Assembly (NCBI GenBank): GCA_016630905.1
Contig: WBMQ01000003.1
Span: 2,170,001 to 2,234,000 of the forward strand
DNA length: 64,000 bases
Reading direction: 5' to 3'
Origin: Capillidium heterosporum
Taxonomy: Eukaryota > Entomophthoromycota > Entomophthoromycetes > Entomophthorales > Capillidiaceae
Below the pieces are notes generated by a model. The model saw nothing but the letters and a program-made list of their open reading frames with translations. It was not told the origin of the DNA and made no database searches. A program made the position numbers and the translations under genes. Below, in pieces: positions 1-12,871 of this stretch. Positions within the stretch are counted from its first letter, which is position 1. Every line of letters starts with the position of its first letter.

Positions 1-2
1 TC

Positions 3-260
3 GAACCTAAGGACCTAGTGACGTTGAAGCGAGCTTTGAACAGCAACGAGAAGGAGCACCTCATACCGACCTTAGATATTTTGTTCACTATCCTGACACG
101 AATCAATAGATTTGATCTTATTTTGAAGATGTTCTTCCATATCAACGATAAGTTTACCACTAAGTTGGATTACAAGATTTTCAAAGATGTCCTGTCGGCA
201 TCTTGCCACTTGGTTGAACATGAGGTCAAAGAGTTGAAGGATGAGCTGAAGGGACGATAA
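3..260 (+). CDS. C-terminal end of a helical, PPR-like protein (5' end outside window)
   Basis: The frame is open from the first bases of the window to a TAA at 258-260, giving the last 85 residues of a larger protein. The internal GTG and TTG codons are not convincing starts, so I treat it as a partial 3' end. The residues around LDILFTILTRINRFDLI, followed by a KMFFHIND stretch and a second helix ending in KDVLSA, have the spacing and hydrophobic pattern of pentatricopeptide-type helical hairpins. That would suit an organellar RNA-binding protein, but this is inference from pattern only. The tail is charged and lysine/glutamate rich. Base composition is clearly richer than the AT-rich sequence that follows. 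It could equally be another alpha-solenoid protein. Confidence 0.55.
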   Translation, partial: EPKDLVTLKRALNSNEKEHLIPTLDILFTILTRINRFDLILKMFFHINDKFTTKLDYKIFKDVLSASCHLVEHEVKELKDELKGR

Positions 261-1116
261 GTAGCTGAGTTTAAAAGATTATAGATTTGTTTGTTTATTT
301 TAAATCAGATTTGACTAAATTTCTCATATATTTCAGGCTTATATTGTTCGAGTTTTATCATATACGTTTCTATAGTATAGTTCTATTTGAAAATTAAAAT
401 TTCTAGCCAGCAATTGTTGTATTTTATGAGGTTTAGATATATATATATTTTTCTACTTTATTAGTTGCTTTTGCTATAGATGTCTATTTTTGTGAAACAT
501 AAGCTTGATTTTTGATCTAACGTTCAAGTTTTTTATATGGGAAAATAGATAGCGTTTAGTTGTGTTATTTAGCTTGGGATGGTGCTAAAGGTCTGCTTTC
601 TAACCTCTAAAAGCAGTCTCAATGATGTATACTTTGATAGTAAACGTACTTAGCTGTATATGCGATACTAAAATCCAATCAGACCTGTACAGATACTGAT
701 TTACCTGAAAATAATTGGATATAGTAGTTTCAACTTTAAAATATATAAAAATATTCGCAGTAAAAGCTGAAAAGTTTATCCTAGCTCAGTTATAAATTTT
801 GGTATTAACAAAACTTGCAAGTTATATAAGTCAAAGAAAGTCTTTATTAATATCTCTATCTACATGAAGTTGAAATACATTGATTTATTCAATTAAGCCT
901 ATTTTAACTAGTTTAAATTCGTATAGTAATTCAAAATTTTCAATAGTTGATTTAAACTACTCTAAATCTGTAAAGTAAAATTCAAATGTAGCCTCATAAG
1001 CTTTATTTCACATTTTGCCTCTGGAAAACTACAAAGTTTAGATTGATTCTTAAAAATATAATACTCAAAAATATGAAAGTTACTTAAATAATTTAATTTA
1101 AGAATGGCAGACTTGT
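261..1116. other. AT-rich intergenic spacer
   Basis: No open frame or RNA gene is supported here. It is the shared 3' side of two convergent genes (the partial gene on plus and RPS30 on minus). The texture is plain AT-rich spacer. I found no LTR family match in it. Confidence 0.5.
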
Positions 1117-1448
1117 TTAAGGACGGTCAGTAGTAGGGGCAGGGTTCATCTAAATTATATAAATTAGCAAAAGAAAATACAAATTTAGACTTACTCTTCT
1201 CTTACCACCAGTGGTGCTTACGTTAACGAATCTGCGGAGGTACTGAGATCTCTTCTTAGCACGACCTTTTAAAAATTAAAATTTGTGGCATATAAAATCA
1301 ATTTACCAGTCAACTTCTTGGACTTTTCTTGCTTTTCAACCTTAGGCATCTGAGACTTTACCTTACCGGCACGAGCGAGGGAACCGTGTACTTTACCCTT
1401 TTTAAATTTGAAATTTAGCGATGGATGTTATGTCGATGTAGTTACCAT
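1117..1448 (-). CDS. RPS30: 40S ribosomal protein S30 (eS30), four exons
   Basis: Component of the small ribosomal subunit. On the minus strand the exons are 1446-1448 (the ATG alone), 1307-1397, 1195-1265 and 1117-1149, with GT-AG introns of 48, 41 and 45 nt. The spliced product is 65 residues and opens with [17 protein letters not shown], the invariant eS30 start. A lysine-rich middle, RRFVNV and TTGGKRRMNP at the C-terminus follow, all family hallmarks. There is no fused ubiquitin-like domain, as in yeast. The first intron lies immediately after the start codon, the same place as in budding-yeast RPS30 genes (from family knowledge), which explains why no long ORF is visible. The stop is TAA at 1117-1119. 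Confidence 0.93.
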
Positions 1449-3015
1449 TTTGCTGTAAAACTCTTTTTGATAGAAAGGTCTAAAACAATAATCAGTAACC
1501 CTAAATTGTCACTGCAAAATTTTCCAATCGAATTGGAGTCTATTGGCCCATCTTTGCTGAGTTAAAAATTCAAATTTGTTGAATCCCAATTTAGCAAAGC
1601 TACTGAATATCTGGAGCGAAATTTTGATAAAAGCTGGATAGAAGTTTGGTGGGATGAAGTTTTGATTTTTGTTGATTAGAATTCAGCTTATAACAAACCA
1701 GCCTACCTAGAAATCTAGCTTGTAGCAAACCTACTTTTATCAAATCTTTAGCACTTTTGTGACTGACTGTTTGCAACTTGGCTTCAATCAAAATTGATAG
1801 CTTCTACAATCGATACTCCAAACATGAGTCCCTCGATCATTCGATTTACTGTACAAACTCCTTTAGCAACCCTTTTTGTAAATTAATAAGCCGAAGCCGG
1901 GTAAAAGTTTCGGAACAATTAGTAACACCTTTAAGCGAAGAATTGGATGCAAGTTCGGATATAAGTTTGCTAGGCCCGATCCAGCTTCACTAAAGCAAAG
2001 GTAAGGAGACCTAAACTATACTAGACTTCGGGCCAACTTTGTTAAAGTATTGGGAAATTGATCGGCATCGATACCAGAGATTGCAATCAAAACCGACGTG
2101 GTAAACCGATGCATAGGTTTTAAAATACCAAAGTTAGTTACAGCTCCATGCCAAGGATTCCATCTATATGCTATGCTGTACAGTTACCCTACTTGCGGTA
2201 AAGCAGATGGCAGCCAAGAAATTTTAATTTATACCATATGGCCTATCACCATCCCAAACTGAAAGGAGAAGCGGAAGCGGTTGTGGGTGTAGGGCCACAG
2301 TTGGCAACTATTAAACCTCTTTTAAAGCCCATGTTGTTACCCGACTCAGTTCCAAATTATAAATTTTTAGTCACAGTTTATGTGCCAACAACTTATTCGA
2401 TTTGGATGAACGTACTGAAAACTAAAGCCACTTGAACCCTCCATACCTTGATTAGTAATTTGCTGATTTGCTGGCCTGTAAAAGGATCTAGATGCCTTCG
2501 CTAGCTTTGAAGAGATGCGATGCTTCAAAGCCAGCTGTTGCAAAGTAAATTGAACGGCCAAGAAAACAAGGGTCAAGCTTCTTGTGCAGAATCCACCACT
2601 CCTACTGCCTCGCTTCCGATCCATCAAGTAACGAACCATTTTGCTATTTAAACGCCATCAGATAATGCAGTAAGGAACCGGCTATTGGCTGGCGATGAAA
2701 GGCTTATGATTCTCCAACAACTCAACTCGATAGATCGCCAAAATGACAGCACTTGAAACCGAGCTAAAGATGAAAATAACGACAAATTGATAGGCAAGTT
2801 ATACCCATCAAAAGGAATTTAGTTTGATAAATCGTCCCAAAATGTACTTTGAGCATAATTATTTCCAACTTTGCTTGGGCAACTGGGGTAAATTAGCAAT
2901 TTCATTCGATGGAAGGATAGGCTTCCAAAACACAAATCGCTTACTAATCTCGTTTGAAGTTTCAGCCCGCCATATATAAACGCTATGCCTTCCAACTTTC
3001 ACCAATTTATCTACG
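1449..3015. other. Intergenic region between divergent RPS30 and the FA2H gene
   Basis: About 1.57 kb with a more balanced base composition than the transposon tracts. It must hold the promoters of both divergent genes. Short ORFs occur on both strands (for example 1778-1993 plus and 2367-2639 minus), but they lack recognisable domains and clear splice context, so I do not call them genes. No repeat family seen elsewhere in the window is present. Confidence 0.5.
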
Positions 3016-4075
3016 ATGACTAAGGTAATAACCGTACCCGAATTAGAAAAGAACAACCACAAAGATAGCTGCTGGATCGCCTACCGCGGCAAAGTTTACG
3101 ACGTTACCAGCTTTGCTGAAGATCATCCTGGTGGCCACGAGTTAATACACCAGTTCGGAGGTAAGGATATTGGCGATGTACTCTTCGACCCCATCTACCA
3201 CACCCATACCGAAGAAGCAATTGAGATGATGGAAGAGCTTTGTATTGGACAGTTATTCGATGTTGCTACCGATGGCTGTTATACCTACACCTCGGCTGAA
3301 AACGACTTCAAAACGGAAAAGTTTTTGAATTTGAACGAGCCTTTGTTCGAGCAGATGTTCTTCAACAACTTTACAAAGGAGTTCTACTTGGAGCAGGTCC
3401 ACAAACCTAGATACACAAAGGAATCGCCTTTGCTATTTAGCAATCCGTTTATGGAGATGTTGACGCGAACCCCTTGGTACGTCATACCTATATTTTGGAC
3501 TCCCATTTCGGCTTACTTTGCTTACGTCGCTTCTTTCGATTTGGACTCTAAGACGCTGTGGTCCTTACTGTTGACGACCCCTTTCCTCTTCGGTCTAGTT
3601 GAGTACCTCATCCATCGATTTTTATTCCATTTGGATGATATGTTGCCTGATCACCCTTACTTCCTCTTCCTCCACTTTATGTTCCATGGTGTACATCACT
3701 ACTTGCCGATGGATAGGTAATTTTTAGTAGTTGGTATATTTTTTCTAATTTTCTATTAGGATGCGCTTAGTACTACCTCCTGTCATGGCTGTAATGCTAT
3801 CCCTTCCTTTGATAAAGTTGGCTTTCGCTGTTATGGATCCCCCTTACGCCAACGCAACCGTCTCTGGATTTTTAGTAGGCTACATGTGCTACGACTTGAT
3901 GCACTACTTCCTCCATCACTCACCACGCGTCCCCATCCCCGAGTACTTTAAGGAGATGAAACGATACCACTTGGCCCACCACCATCAGGATTACTCACTT
4001 GGATTTGGAATTACTTCCAAGGTTTGGGATAATATCTTTGATACTGTACTCGTCGTTGATGAGACTAAGCTTTGA
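3016..4075 (+). CDS. SCS7: Fatty acid 2-hydroxylase with N-terminal cytochrome b5 domain
   Basis: ER membrane di-iron enzyme that alpha-hydroxylates the very long acyl chain of ceramides and sphingolipids. Two exons, 3016-3716 and 3760-4075, are joined across a 43-nt GT-AG intron with a CTAAT branch-like motif, giving 338 residues. An N-terminal cytochrome b5 fold (about residues 5-80) carries HPGG at 37-40 and a second haem-ligand candidate, His64. The hydroxylase part has the expected histidine clusters: HRFLFH at 200-205, HGVHH at 224-228, HYFLHH ending at 287 and HLAHHH at 304-309. Hydrophobic membrane segments lie around 160-200 and 240-275. The intron splits the Arg codon after LPMD. 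Length is slightly short of yeast Scs7 (384 residues, from memory), with a compact linker between domains. No key residue appears to be missing. FAH1 is the alternative name. Confidence 0.93.
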
Positions 4076-4728
4076 TTTGGGTTGGACTTATTGGATGAAC
4101 TGTACATAACTAACCCTACGATTATTTATATAAACTTTTGGTTTATTTTCGATGATGTATTTACAAATTTACCTTTCTATATACTAAGTAATGCAAGCCT
4201 TAAACTTGGGTTTGGTATTTAGCTTTTGATAGGTAAGTTAATTATACAGATATTTATTTTAAACTTTATTTTGATAGCACTAAACTAGAGGTAAATCTAA
4301 TTTATTTTGGAGGAGGCTTTATATATATTGGGCATTTATACAGTAGATAGGAACTAATAAGTTTATATTTTTACTATACAAGCAAAGTCAGGCCATTATA
4401 AAAATTTTAAATTGTAGAAATAAGGAGGTGAAATATTGAGGATAGAAATTAAAAAAACTTGTTAAAACTGTTTCTATACTGATGGTAAATAAATTTTTAA
4501 AGATTATATTAGTGTTTAGGTACTTTTACCAATAGCTATAAAATAAAAAACCCTTTATCAAAATTTAAAATAAAGGTTTATAGTTGGTCCTAAAAAGATT
4601 AAATTTACAAAAGTTAGTCTATATCTTTTTATTATTTTAAAATAAAAAGTTGATTAAAAACTGCTTAATATATTTAAGTATTTTTAAAGTCTTATTTTCT
4701 TAAAAATATAGTTAGCTATTATACATTT
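4076..4728. other. AT-rich spacer leading into decayed repeats
   Basis: Downstream of the hydroxylase stop the sequence loses coding character and becomes AT-rich. No gene or clear repeat boundary is visible until about 4729. Confidence 0.45.
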
Positions 4729-7700
4729 TATTAGCTGCTTTTGCAAAGTATTTGACTACTAGTTTAGACTTTTAATTAAGTAGATTTAGCTAAGCTTAGT
4801 ATATTCTTTAGTATAGAATATAATATATATAGCAACTACCTTATAACTAAATATTTTATAAAAACTTGATTTTTACAATACCTATCAATTTAGCTCTTAG
4901 ACTAAGCTAGATACTAAACATTAAAATATTTATTTTCTATAAGAAACTTATAATTTTACTATTACTAAATAGAATATTTTAGAGTTATATAGTTACTTAT
5001 TTATTCCTATACTTTAAAATACCCACCATTTATTATTATATATTTTAATTAATAGTAAGGCTGCTTGAATTATCTAAAACTAATTTTCTATTAAAAATAT
5101 AAGTTTGGTTTTTAGACTTAATAACAAAATTTCTAATTACTATCCTATAGAAAAAGTAAATTTAAAATGTAAAGGTAAACAATAATAATTAAAATATATA
5201 CTTTTTAGGCTTATTAAAAAACTTACTTATAAACCTTTAAACTATACGCTTATTTTAAGATTTATAGTATATATAATAAAAGAAGAATAAAAATAAACAT
5301 CTAAAAATAAAAAAAGAATTAAAAATTAAAAAAAGAGTTTTAGTATACTTTTATTAATAATAAAGAAAGTGTCTAATTAGCTTCTTATGTTATTTAAAAC
5401 TTTTGTAAGTTTGCTCTAATTATAAATTAAGTTTTAAATATAGTTTAATTAAACATTTTAAGGATTTTTAGTTGATGAAATCATTACAAAATAAAACTTT
5501 TAATATAATATTTAATTATAGAATAATTGCTATACTATATTGAGTTAGGCCTGATAATATAATATATATTATTGTAAGCAATTCTGTATTATTGTTTTTA
5601 TTATAAAATTATTATTAATTTTCTTATATATTATACTATTTTTTGTACTATCTTTAATTTTCTATTTTTTATTTATATCTAATTTGATTAAAAATATGTT
5701 TTGAGCTTATTAGATATTTTTAACTTATTTTTTCTATATTTTTAGTTTTAGCTATATATTAAAACTTTAGTTATTACTAATATAGTCTTTTAATATTAAA
5801 ATTCTAATAATTAGCAAATATTATCAAAATACTAAAAGAGTATTTAAACTTTTAAGATATTACTAAAAGCCTATATCTTAATAATATTTTACCATACTAT
5901 TTTTTAATAGTTATTATTTACCTTTTAATCTTAACTATTAACTATAGCTATTATAATAGCTTGATTTTTTTACTATAGCTATTTTTAATAACCTAATTTG
6001 TTTACTTATAAATACTATATTACTTTTAGTTAGCTTTTTAGTTATTAGATTGTATAAATATGCAGTTTAACTTTTATGCTCTTTTAACTTTTTTTATTTA
6101 AACTTTTTTTACTTTTTTTTAAACTTATTTTCTTTAGATGTTTTATATTACCAATACTATAATTAGTATTAGTTTTACTATTCTAACCTTTTATATTATA
6201 TACTTTTATTATGACACTATTGTTAGTTAGATCTAGTAGCACTTTTTTAGGCCTTATAGAATAAATTTCTAATTAAAGCTAATTATAAATAAAAAAATTA
6301 AAAGCTTAAAATAAAAAAGTAGTATGTTAATATTATTAAAAAATATATTAATAACCTTATAATAAGAATTTTAATAATTAGGATTGTTATAATAAATATT
6401 TAAATAATTTAATTTATACTTTTTATTAGTATATTATAAGTAAATATTTCTAAATTAGCTATAGCTTTACTCTATATTCTAAATTTAAATTATATTTTAA
6501 ACTTAGATAATCAGCTAATATTCTTTTATTAAGTAATTAACTTTGTATTAATTACTTTTTAATCTTTATATACTTTAAAGTTAATGATTATTTTTAAAAC
6601 TTAATAAATTCTAATACTAAAGCTTAGATAAATACTAATAACTAATATTTAAAATACTTACTACTAAATATAAGTCATCTATATAAAGCTTATAATAAAT
6701 TTAGTAGTAAGTTAAGTAATTCTTTAATATTTAATATTTTCTTTTACTATTAGTATAGTATAAACTTTTTATATAAGCTAAAAATTTATATTCTTTTAAA
6801 ACTAAGAGTTATATAGATCTAAACTAAAATAAAATCAAACTAAAATAAAATCAAACTAAATTAAATTTATAAAAACAATTTATAACCAATAAACTTAATT
6901 ATATTTTTTAGCTTTATAGCTATAATCAAAGTATTTTTGTTTACTTACTACCTTTATATTAAACTTTAAGTATAAGTTTTCTTTTTTATAGTTTTTGTAA
7001 AGTTTAAGAAGATGCTACTAAATCCAACTAATAATAGTATTATAATGGGAATGTATAGCATAAAAGGTTGGAATAGTAGAATTAATACTAACTATAGCAT
7101 TAGTAATATAAATCATCTAAAAGAAGTAAGTCTAAAAAAAAGTAAAAAAAGTTTGAATAAAGTAAGCTAAGAAAGTATAAAAGTTAAACTATATATTTGT
7201 ACAATTTAATAACTAAAAGGCTAATTAGAAACAATACTTTATTTGTAGATAAAACAGATTAGGCTATCAAAGATAACTATAATAAAAAAAATAAAATTAG
7301 ACTATTAAAGATAGCTATAGTAAGGAAAACAAATCAGGCTAGTATAATAGCTATTTAAAAAATAGTAAGGTGGAATATTGTTAATATACTAGCCTTCAAT
7401 GGTATTTAAAAGTTTAAATATCCCTTTTAGTACTTAGCATTATTAGTTAGTTATTAATATTCTAATATCTAGATACTATTTGATAAAGATTAAAATTTCT
7501 ATAGCTAAATTAAGAATATAGAAACAATAGCTAAGAATATTTAATAATTAAACCAACTTTTAATTAAAACTAGATATAAATGGCAAATAAGAATATTAAA
7601 AATTATAATAATTATGATTATTATAGTTTTTATATTAACTTTCTTAACCTTTATAAAGTAATGACTACTATTACTACTTAGTCAACTTTTGCTAATAAAT

Positions 7701-9200
7701 ATTTTTAATAATATTTCCTAATAATTAATCTATAAAAAAATAAGTCCAAAATATAAAGGTAGATAATAATAATTAAAATATAAACTTTTAATTTATTAAA
7801 AAAAAGCTTACTTATAAGCTTTCAAATTATATCCTATTTTATATTTATAGTATATATAGTAAAAAGTAGAAAATAAAGAAAAAGAAAAAGGTATATTAAA
7901 AATTTTAAAAAATAATAAAAGAATAAAAGGAAAACAAAAAAGTAGTTTTTAGATTTGTTTATTAAATTTATTTAAAACCTTTTTTTAAGTTTACTTTAAT
8001 TATAAATTTAAGTTTATATTAGTTCAATTAAATATTTTTAAGGATTTTTAGCTAAAAGTATTATAAAAATAAAGCTTTTATATTATTAACTTAGCTTTTT
8101 AGCTAAGTTATATTTCAAACATTAGGTTAGTTTTTTATAGTTAACTTATAATTATACTACATTCCAACAATATGTTTTAGGTTATAAACTTTATCTTTTA
8201 TTAAAAATTTATTTTAAATTACTAGATAACCAGTTTTACTATATTAATTAGCTATACAAATTATTAGATCTAAATTTTAAAAGTAGACTACTATAACTAA
8301 AATACATGTTTACTTTTTTTTAAAAATATCTACTTATATATTATTAAGTTATAACTATCTCCTAAGCTATAATATATATAGTATAACTTTTATATAAAAA
8401 GAAAAGACTGATTTTTCTTAGGATTAAAAATTTTAAAAATATAGTAAATTTTAGTATTTTATAGTTTAAAGTCTTTAAAGTTTTAAAATTATATATTAAG
8501 TTAGATTAGTTTTATTAAATATTTAAAGGTTCTTAGTAATTTTGCAAAAGTTAAAATTTTTTAGTACTTTTATTAATTGTAAAAAATTCAACCATATCTA
8601 TATTAGTTAGCCTACAATATAATATATATCATGTCTTATTTTAAAAGACTTACCAAGTTTGACTAAACCTAATTAACTAGAAATCCTAGCTAGTAGTCAA
8701 ATACTCAGTAAGGATAATCAGCCAACAATTATTATTTTTATATAATCTTTATATTAATTTCTTTAGTCTTTATAAAGTAGTAGCTACTATTGCTTTCTAA
8801 CTAGCCTTTATTAATAAGCATTTTTATAGGTACTTCCTAACAGATATTGTTTAATTTTGTCTAATTAAAACCTTTTAAATTGAAAATATAAGTTTGTAAT
8901 TCATTGTGATTTTAGAAGGTTAAATACTAGTTTAGATTTAATTTCTAATCTAAAACTAAAGTTTTAATATGCTTTTTAAGTTTATTAAAAGCTAAGAGAG
9001 GACTAAGAAAAGTGATTAAAAACATAAACCTAATTATATTGCTATTTAGCAACAAATAGATTGTTATATCTAAACTAAAACTAAATTTATTACCTTACAC
9101 AATAGAGTTTTTACTAAATTGAGTTAAAAATGCTGCCAATTTGAGCAGCTACTAGTTTAAATTATAACAATAGTTATCAAGTAATTTGAATGTTTAATAT
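4729..9200. repeat. Cluster of heavily transition-mutated LTR copies (families A, B/E, C, D)
   Basis: No gene survives here. By eye the block contains a reverse C fragment (about 4729-4880) abutting a forward C LTR (about 4883-5567), a forward A LTR (about 5571-6258), a short reverse A end (about 6259-6400), a forward B/E LTR (about 6425-6995), a reverse A LTR (about 6996-7560), a C fragment (about 7700-8080) and a forward D LTR (about 8084-8727, ending AGCCAACA) that interrupts a B-type copy. Beyond 8830 I cannot assign the sequence. Against the clean copies elsewhere the differences are overwhelmingly C-to-T or G-to-A, leaving long TA-rich stretches. Sub-boundaries are approximate. Confidence 0.7.
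8084..8727 (+). repeat. Solo D-type LTR, decayed
   Basis: Starts with a mutated TATTAACTTAG (from TGTCAACTTAG) and ends ATAATCAGCCAACA. The last 150 bases match the end of the clean D LTR at 35672-36262, including the block before the CCAAGTT-like segment. No 5-bp target duplication is readable. Confidence 0.6.
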
Positions 9201-9477
9201 AATAATAAAAATCTCAAATCAAGTGTCTTAACTAACCATAAGTAGTTTGCACTATATCTATGTTCCTAAAAGTAAGATAGAACAGAAGCTTGCTTACATA
9301 TTGATGTATAAGTGATATTCAAGAAAACTGAACATAATAAACTTAAAAGACAGCACTAAACACATCCAAATTTACCTCAAAAGCTGGCTGAATGACATAA
9401 ATATTTTTAGTTGGGTTGGTTACAAATGTTGGTTCGCTGGTTAACCTCCAGTTTATTTTAATGTTAAATTATATTAC

Positions 9478-10150
<673 letters not shown>

Positions 10151-11830
10151 TATGTTTCCTAAGCTTTCAATTTTGTTAATTTGGGTATCCTTTTGTTGAT
10201 TTCAATAAGCTGAGATGTTGAATTCTCCTAATTTTAAATGGATGCAGCTCATGGTAAAAGAAAGTACCTTCTCAAATAGCAACTACGGTTGGCAAAAGAA
10301 GGTTTCTCAGAGCTCGTTTTACCAATTATTTTGGTAGTCAAGTTCAAAGTTTGGTTCAGGACTTTGAAGTTCTATAAAATATAAATAGGCCAATGAAAGT
10401 TCAAGGATCTAAAGATTTTGAACTGATAGTTTGCTACATTCACATTTTTTGCAAGTAGATACCTAAAGTGCCTACTGGTCAAAAGCAGGTAGCAAAGTTG
10501 CCTAACAGTTTGCAAGTAAGCTCATCTCAAAACTGTTTTGGAAATTCCGAATTAATAGTACATTAAAATAGTCAACTATTAGTTAGAGTGCAGCTGAAGC
10601 GCTTTTATATAGCACTTTTTTTTGGGATGGACTCTAAAATCTTAGGATTTAAAAAAATAGTGGCACTGTAATTGATTAATAAATGGTATAAACAAATAGG
10701 TAAAGGAAAAAGCAAGCGTATCTTAACATTTCATTTAGAGTATGAACTACATTACATAGTTCGACTAATCCTTCAACCGATGATAGCCAACTCTTCCCAG
10801 CCTTTCCTTTTTCTGCATTCTTGATAGGTTTATTATATATAGTCAGAATTTTCTCCAGCCCCGATATATTATTAAAAATTAATTAAATGTTATTGAATGA
10901 AAAGAGCTCATATCGGTAGAGATCCGTTCATTAATTTAGGTAAACTTGACTTAAGATTAAATACAGCTGATTCTTAAAATGATACAGGGGAAAGCTTAAA
11001 CCAAGTACTCTCAAGTCACGGCTTACTTTGTAGGAGTTGATAATTATTTTACACCGTACTGCTGCCCAACTGAATACACTGATAAAATTGAACAGGAACT
11101 TGAAATTTGGATATCGTACCGACTATCATTATCGAAATTGGAATGAACATTTGTTTTAAAGTTTTTTCAAATAAGCTAAATAAGCTATTAATTTAACACA
11201 TATTTATTATGTACCTTTGAGATTTAGGGATGAGAAGTTTAGTGATGATAAGATGGTAAACTTTGGTGAACTGAGATACATCTTGTTTAGAGGCAAGTCG
11301 ATATAGTGTTGCTGAAATTATTGTTTAAAAAGCAGAAATAAAGAGCTTACCTAGAGTCGGTTATAAATTGACCTGCAAACATACCCCTATAGTTAATTAA
11401 ATCTAATATTTTTTCCGTTTCAAGGCTTGGAAAATTAGAGATTTCAAATTGGTTATCTGATATAGTGCTCTGAAATAAATGCTAGTAAGGTTTTATGCTT
11501 TACTTTGCTAGTAGAATCGACCAAGTAGATAAAATTCCTGGTTGAATTGAGTTATTGGGATTGCTTGAGGCAGCTAAGTAGTCCCTATCTAGCAATTCCT
11601 TTTACCTGTTTAAACTTTATATGATTTCTAATTTTAACTTGTGTTGGGGTGGAGTTCAACTTCAGTGCAGAATTGTCAATCTATATATGGCTTTCTGGCA
11701 TAGAGTTGAATAGTACAATTATCGGACATGTTAGTATTTTACTATTTTGGATATGTAGTGATATAAAAATGGGTAGGACCAGTATAATCATTGCAAAAGT
11801 AAAGTTTTAGAAATTTAGTTGCATTATAAT
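10151..11830. other. Intergenic region upstream of RPS5
   Basis: Not made of the LTR families and with more CA and TG steps than the repeat tracts, so probably unique DNA with the RPS5 promoter at its left end. No ORF of useful length and no recognisable RNA gene was seen. Confidence 0.45.
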
Positions 11831-12871
11831 ATTTGAATCTAAGTAATTAGACACCAGCTTTTAAAATAAAAAATGTAACAGTATAGAGAAAAAGAAGTGT
11901 TCTAGAATTAAATTATAATCTACAATGCAGACTAAAATTAAACAATAAAATTTGAAAAAAATAGTTTTTATTTTCAACTATAAAGATTTGTTAGAATAAA
12001 GCACTTTAGAAGTTTAAATTTTATAAAGGTATAATAAAAGAAAATTTAGCTAATACATATAGTTTTAATAATGGATATTAATAAACTTTAAAGTTTAAAT
12101 AATAGTAATCTTAAGTTGCTATATAAAAGAATAATAAGATTTTTTAAAAGAATTTGAATTTAATCTTAAATTTACTTATAGAATTAAATTTATTAATAAA
12201 AGTTAACTAAATAATAATAATAGCTAATACTTTATAAAAGCTAAAAAAGTTTATAAAAAGCTATACATACTAAGAAATATCTACTAAAAATGCTTATTGG
12301 TAAAAGTTAGCTAAGGTAGTAATAGTAGCTAATACTTTATATTAACTTAGTTCTTAAGCTAAATTAAATATTAAATATTAGAATATTTATTTTTCTATAA
12401 GAAACCTATAATTTAGCTACTATTAAATAAAGTATTTTGGGGTTATACAATTATCTATTCATTCTTATACTTTGAAATACCTACCATTTATTAGCATATA
12501 TTTTAACTAATAGTAAGATTGCTTAAATTACCTAAAGCTAATTTTCTATTAAAAAGATAAGTTTGAGATTTTATATAAGATCTAGGAAAATACTACTAAA
12601 TCTAATTAATAATAGTATCAGATTGTAAACTAATAATATAGTAAGTAAAAAAGCAAAACTAATACCTATTACTATATTAGCAATAAAAAACTGGATTTTT
12701 TAAAAGGTAGATCAGATAGCTAAATAAAAAAGATACACTATAAAAAGTGCTTATATAATTATAGTCACTTTTTAGTTTTAGAAGGGAATTAAAAATATAT
12801 AAAGGCTTAGATATAGACTAAAGCTAGACCAAAAGGAATATATTAAAAAAAGGTTAAAAAATAGCTAGTAC
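11831..12871. repeat. Decayed LTR debris flanking the intact A element
   Basis: Becomes very AT-rich. Recognisable pieces are the start of a reverse B/E LTR at about 12274-12340, the first 230 bases of a C LTR at about 12342-12568, and a divergent reverse A-like end from about 12569. The intact A element is inserted right at the edge of this debris. Confidence 0.55.

Noticed and set aside
1600-1993. Opposed ORFs of 63 and 71 residues in the RPS30/FA2H gap
   Set aside because: No recognisable domain, no start context and no splice partners. They fit chance open frames in a non-repeat spacer.
2238-2639. ORFs on both strands, including a 90-residue minus-strand ORF with an Arg-rich start
   Set aside because: The two overlap, neither resembles a known family, and no intron or promoter signals support either.
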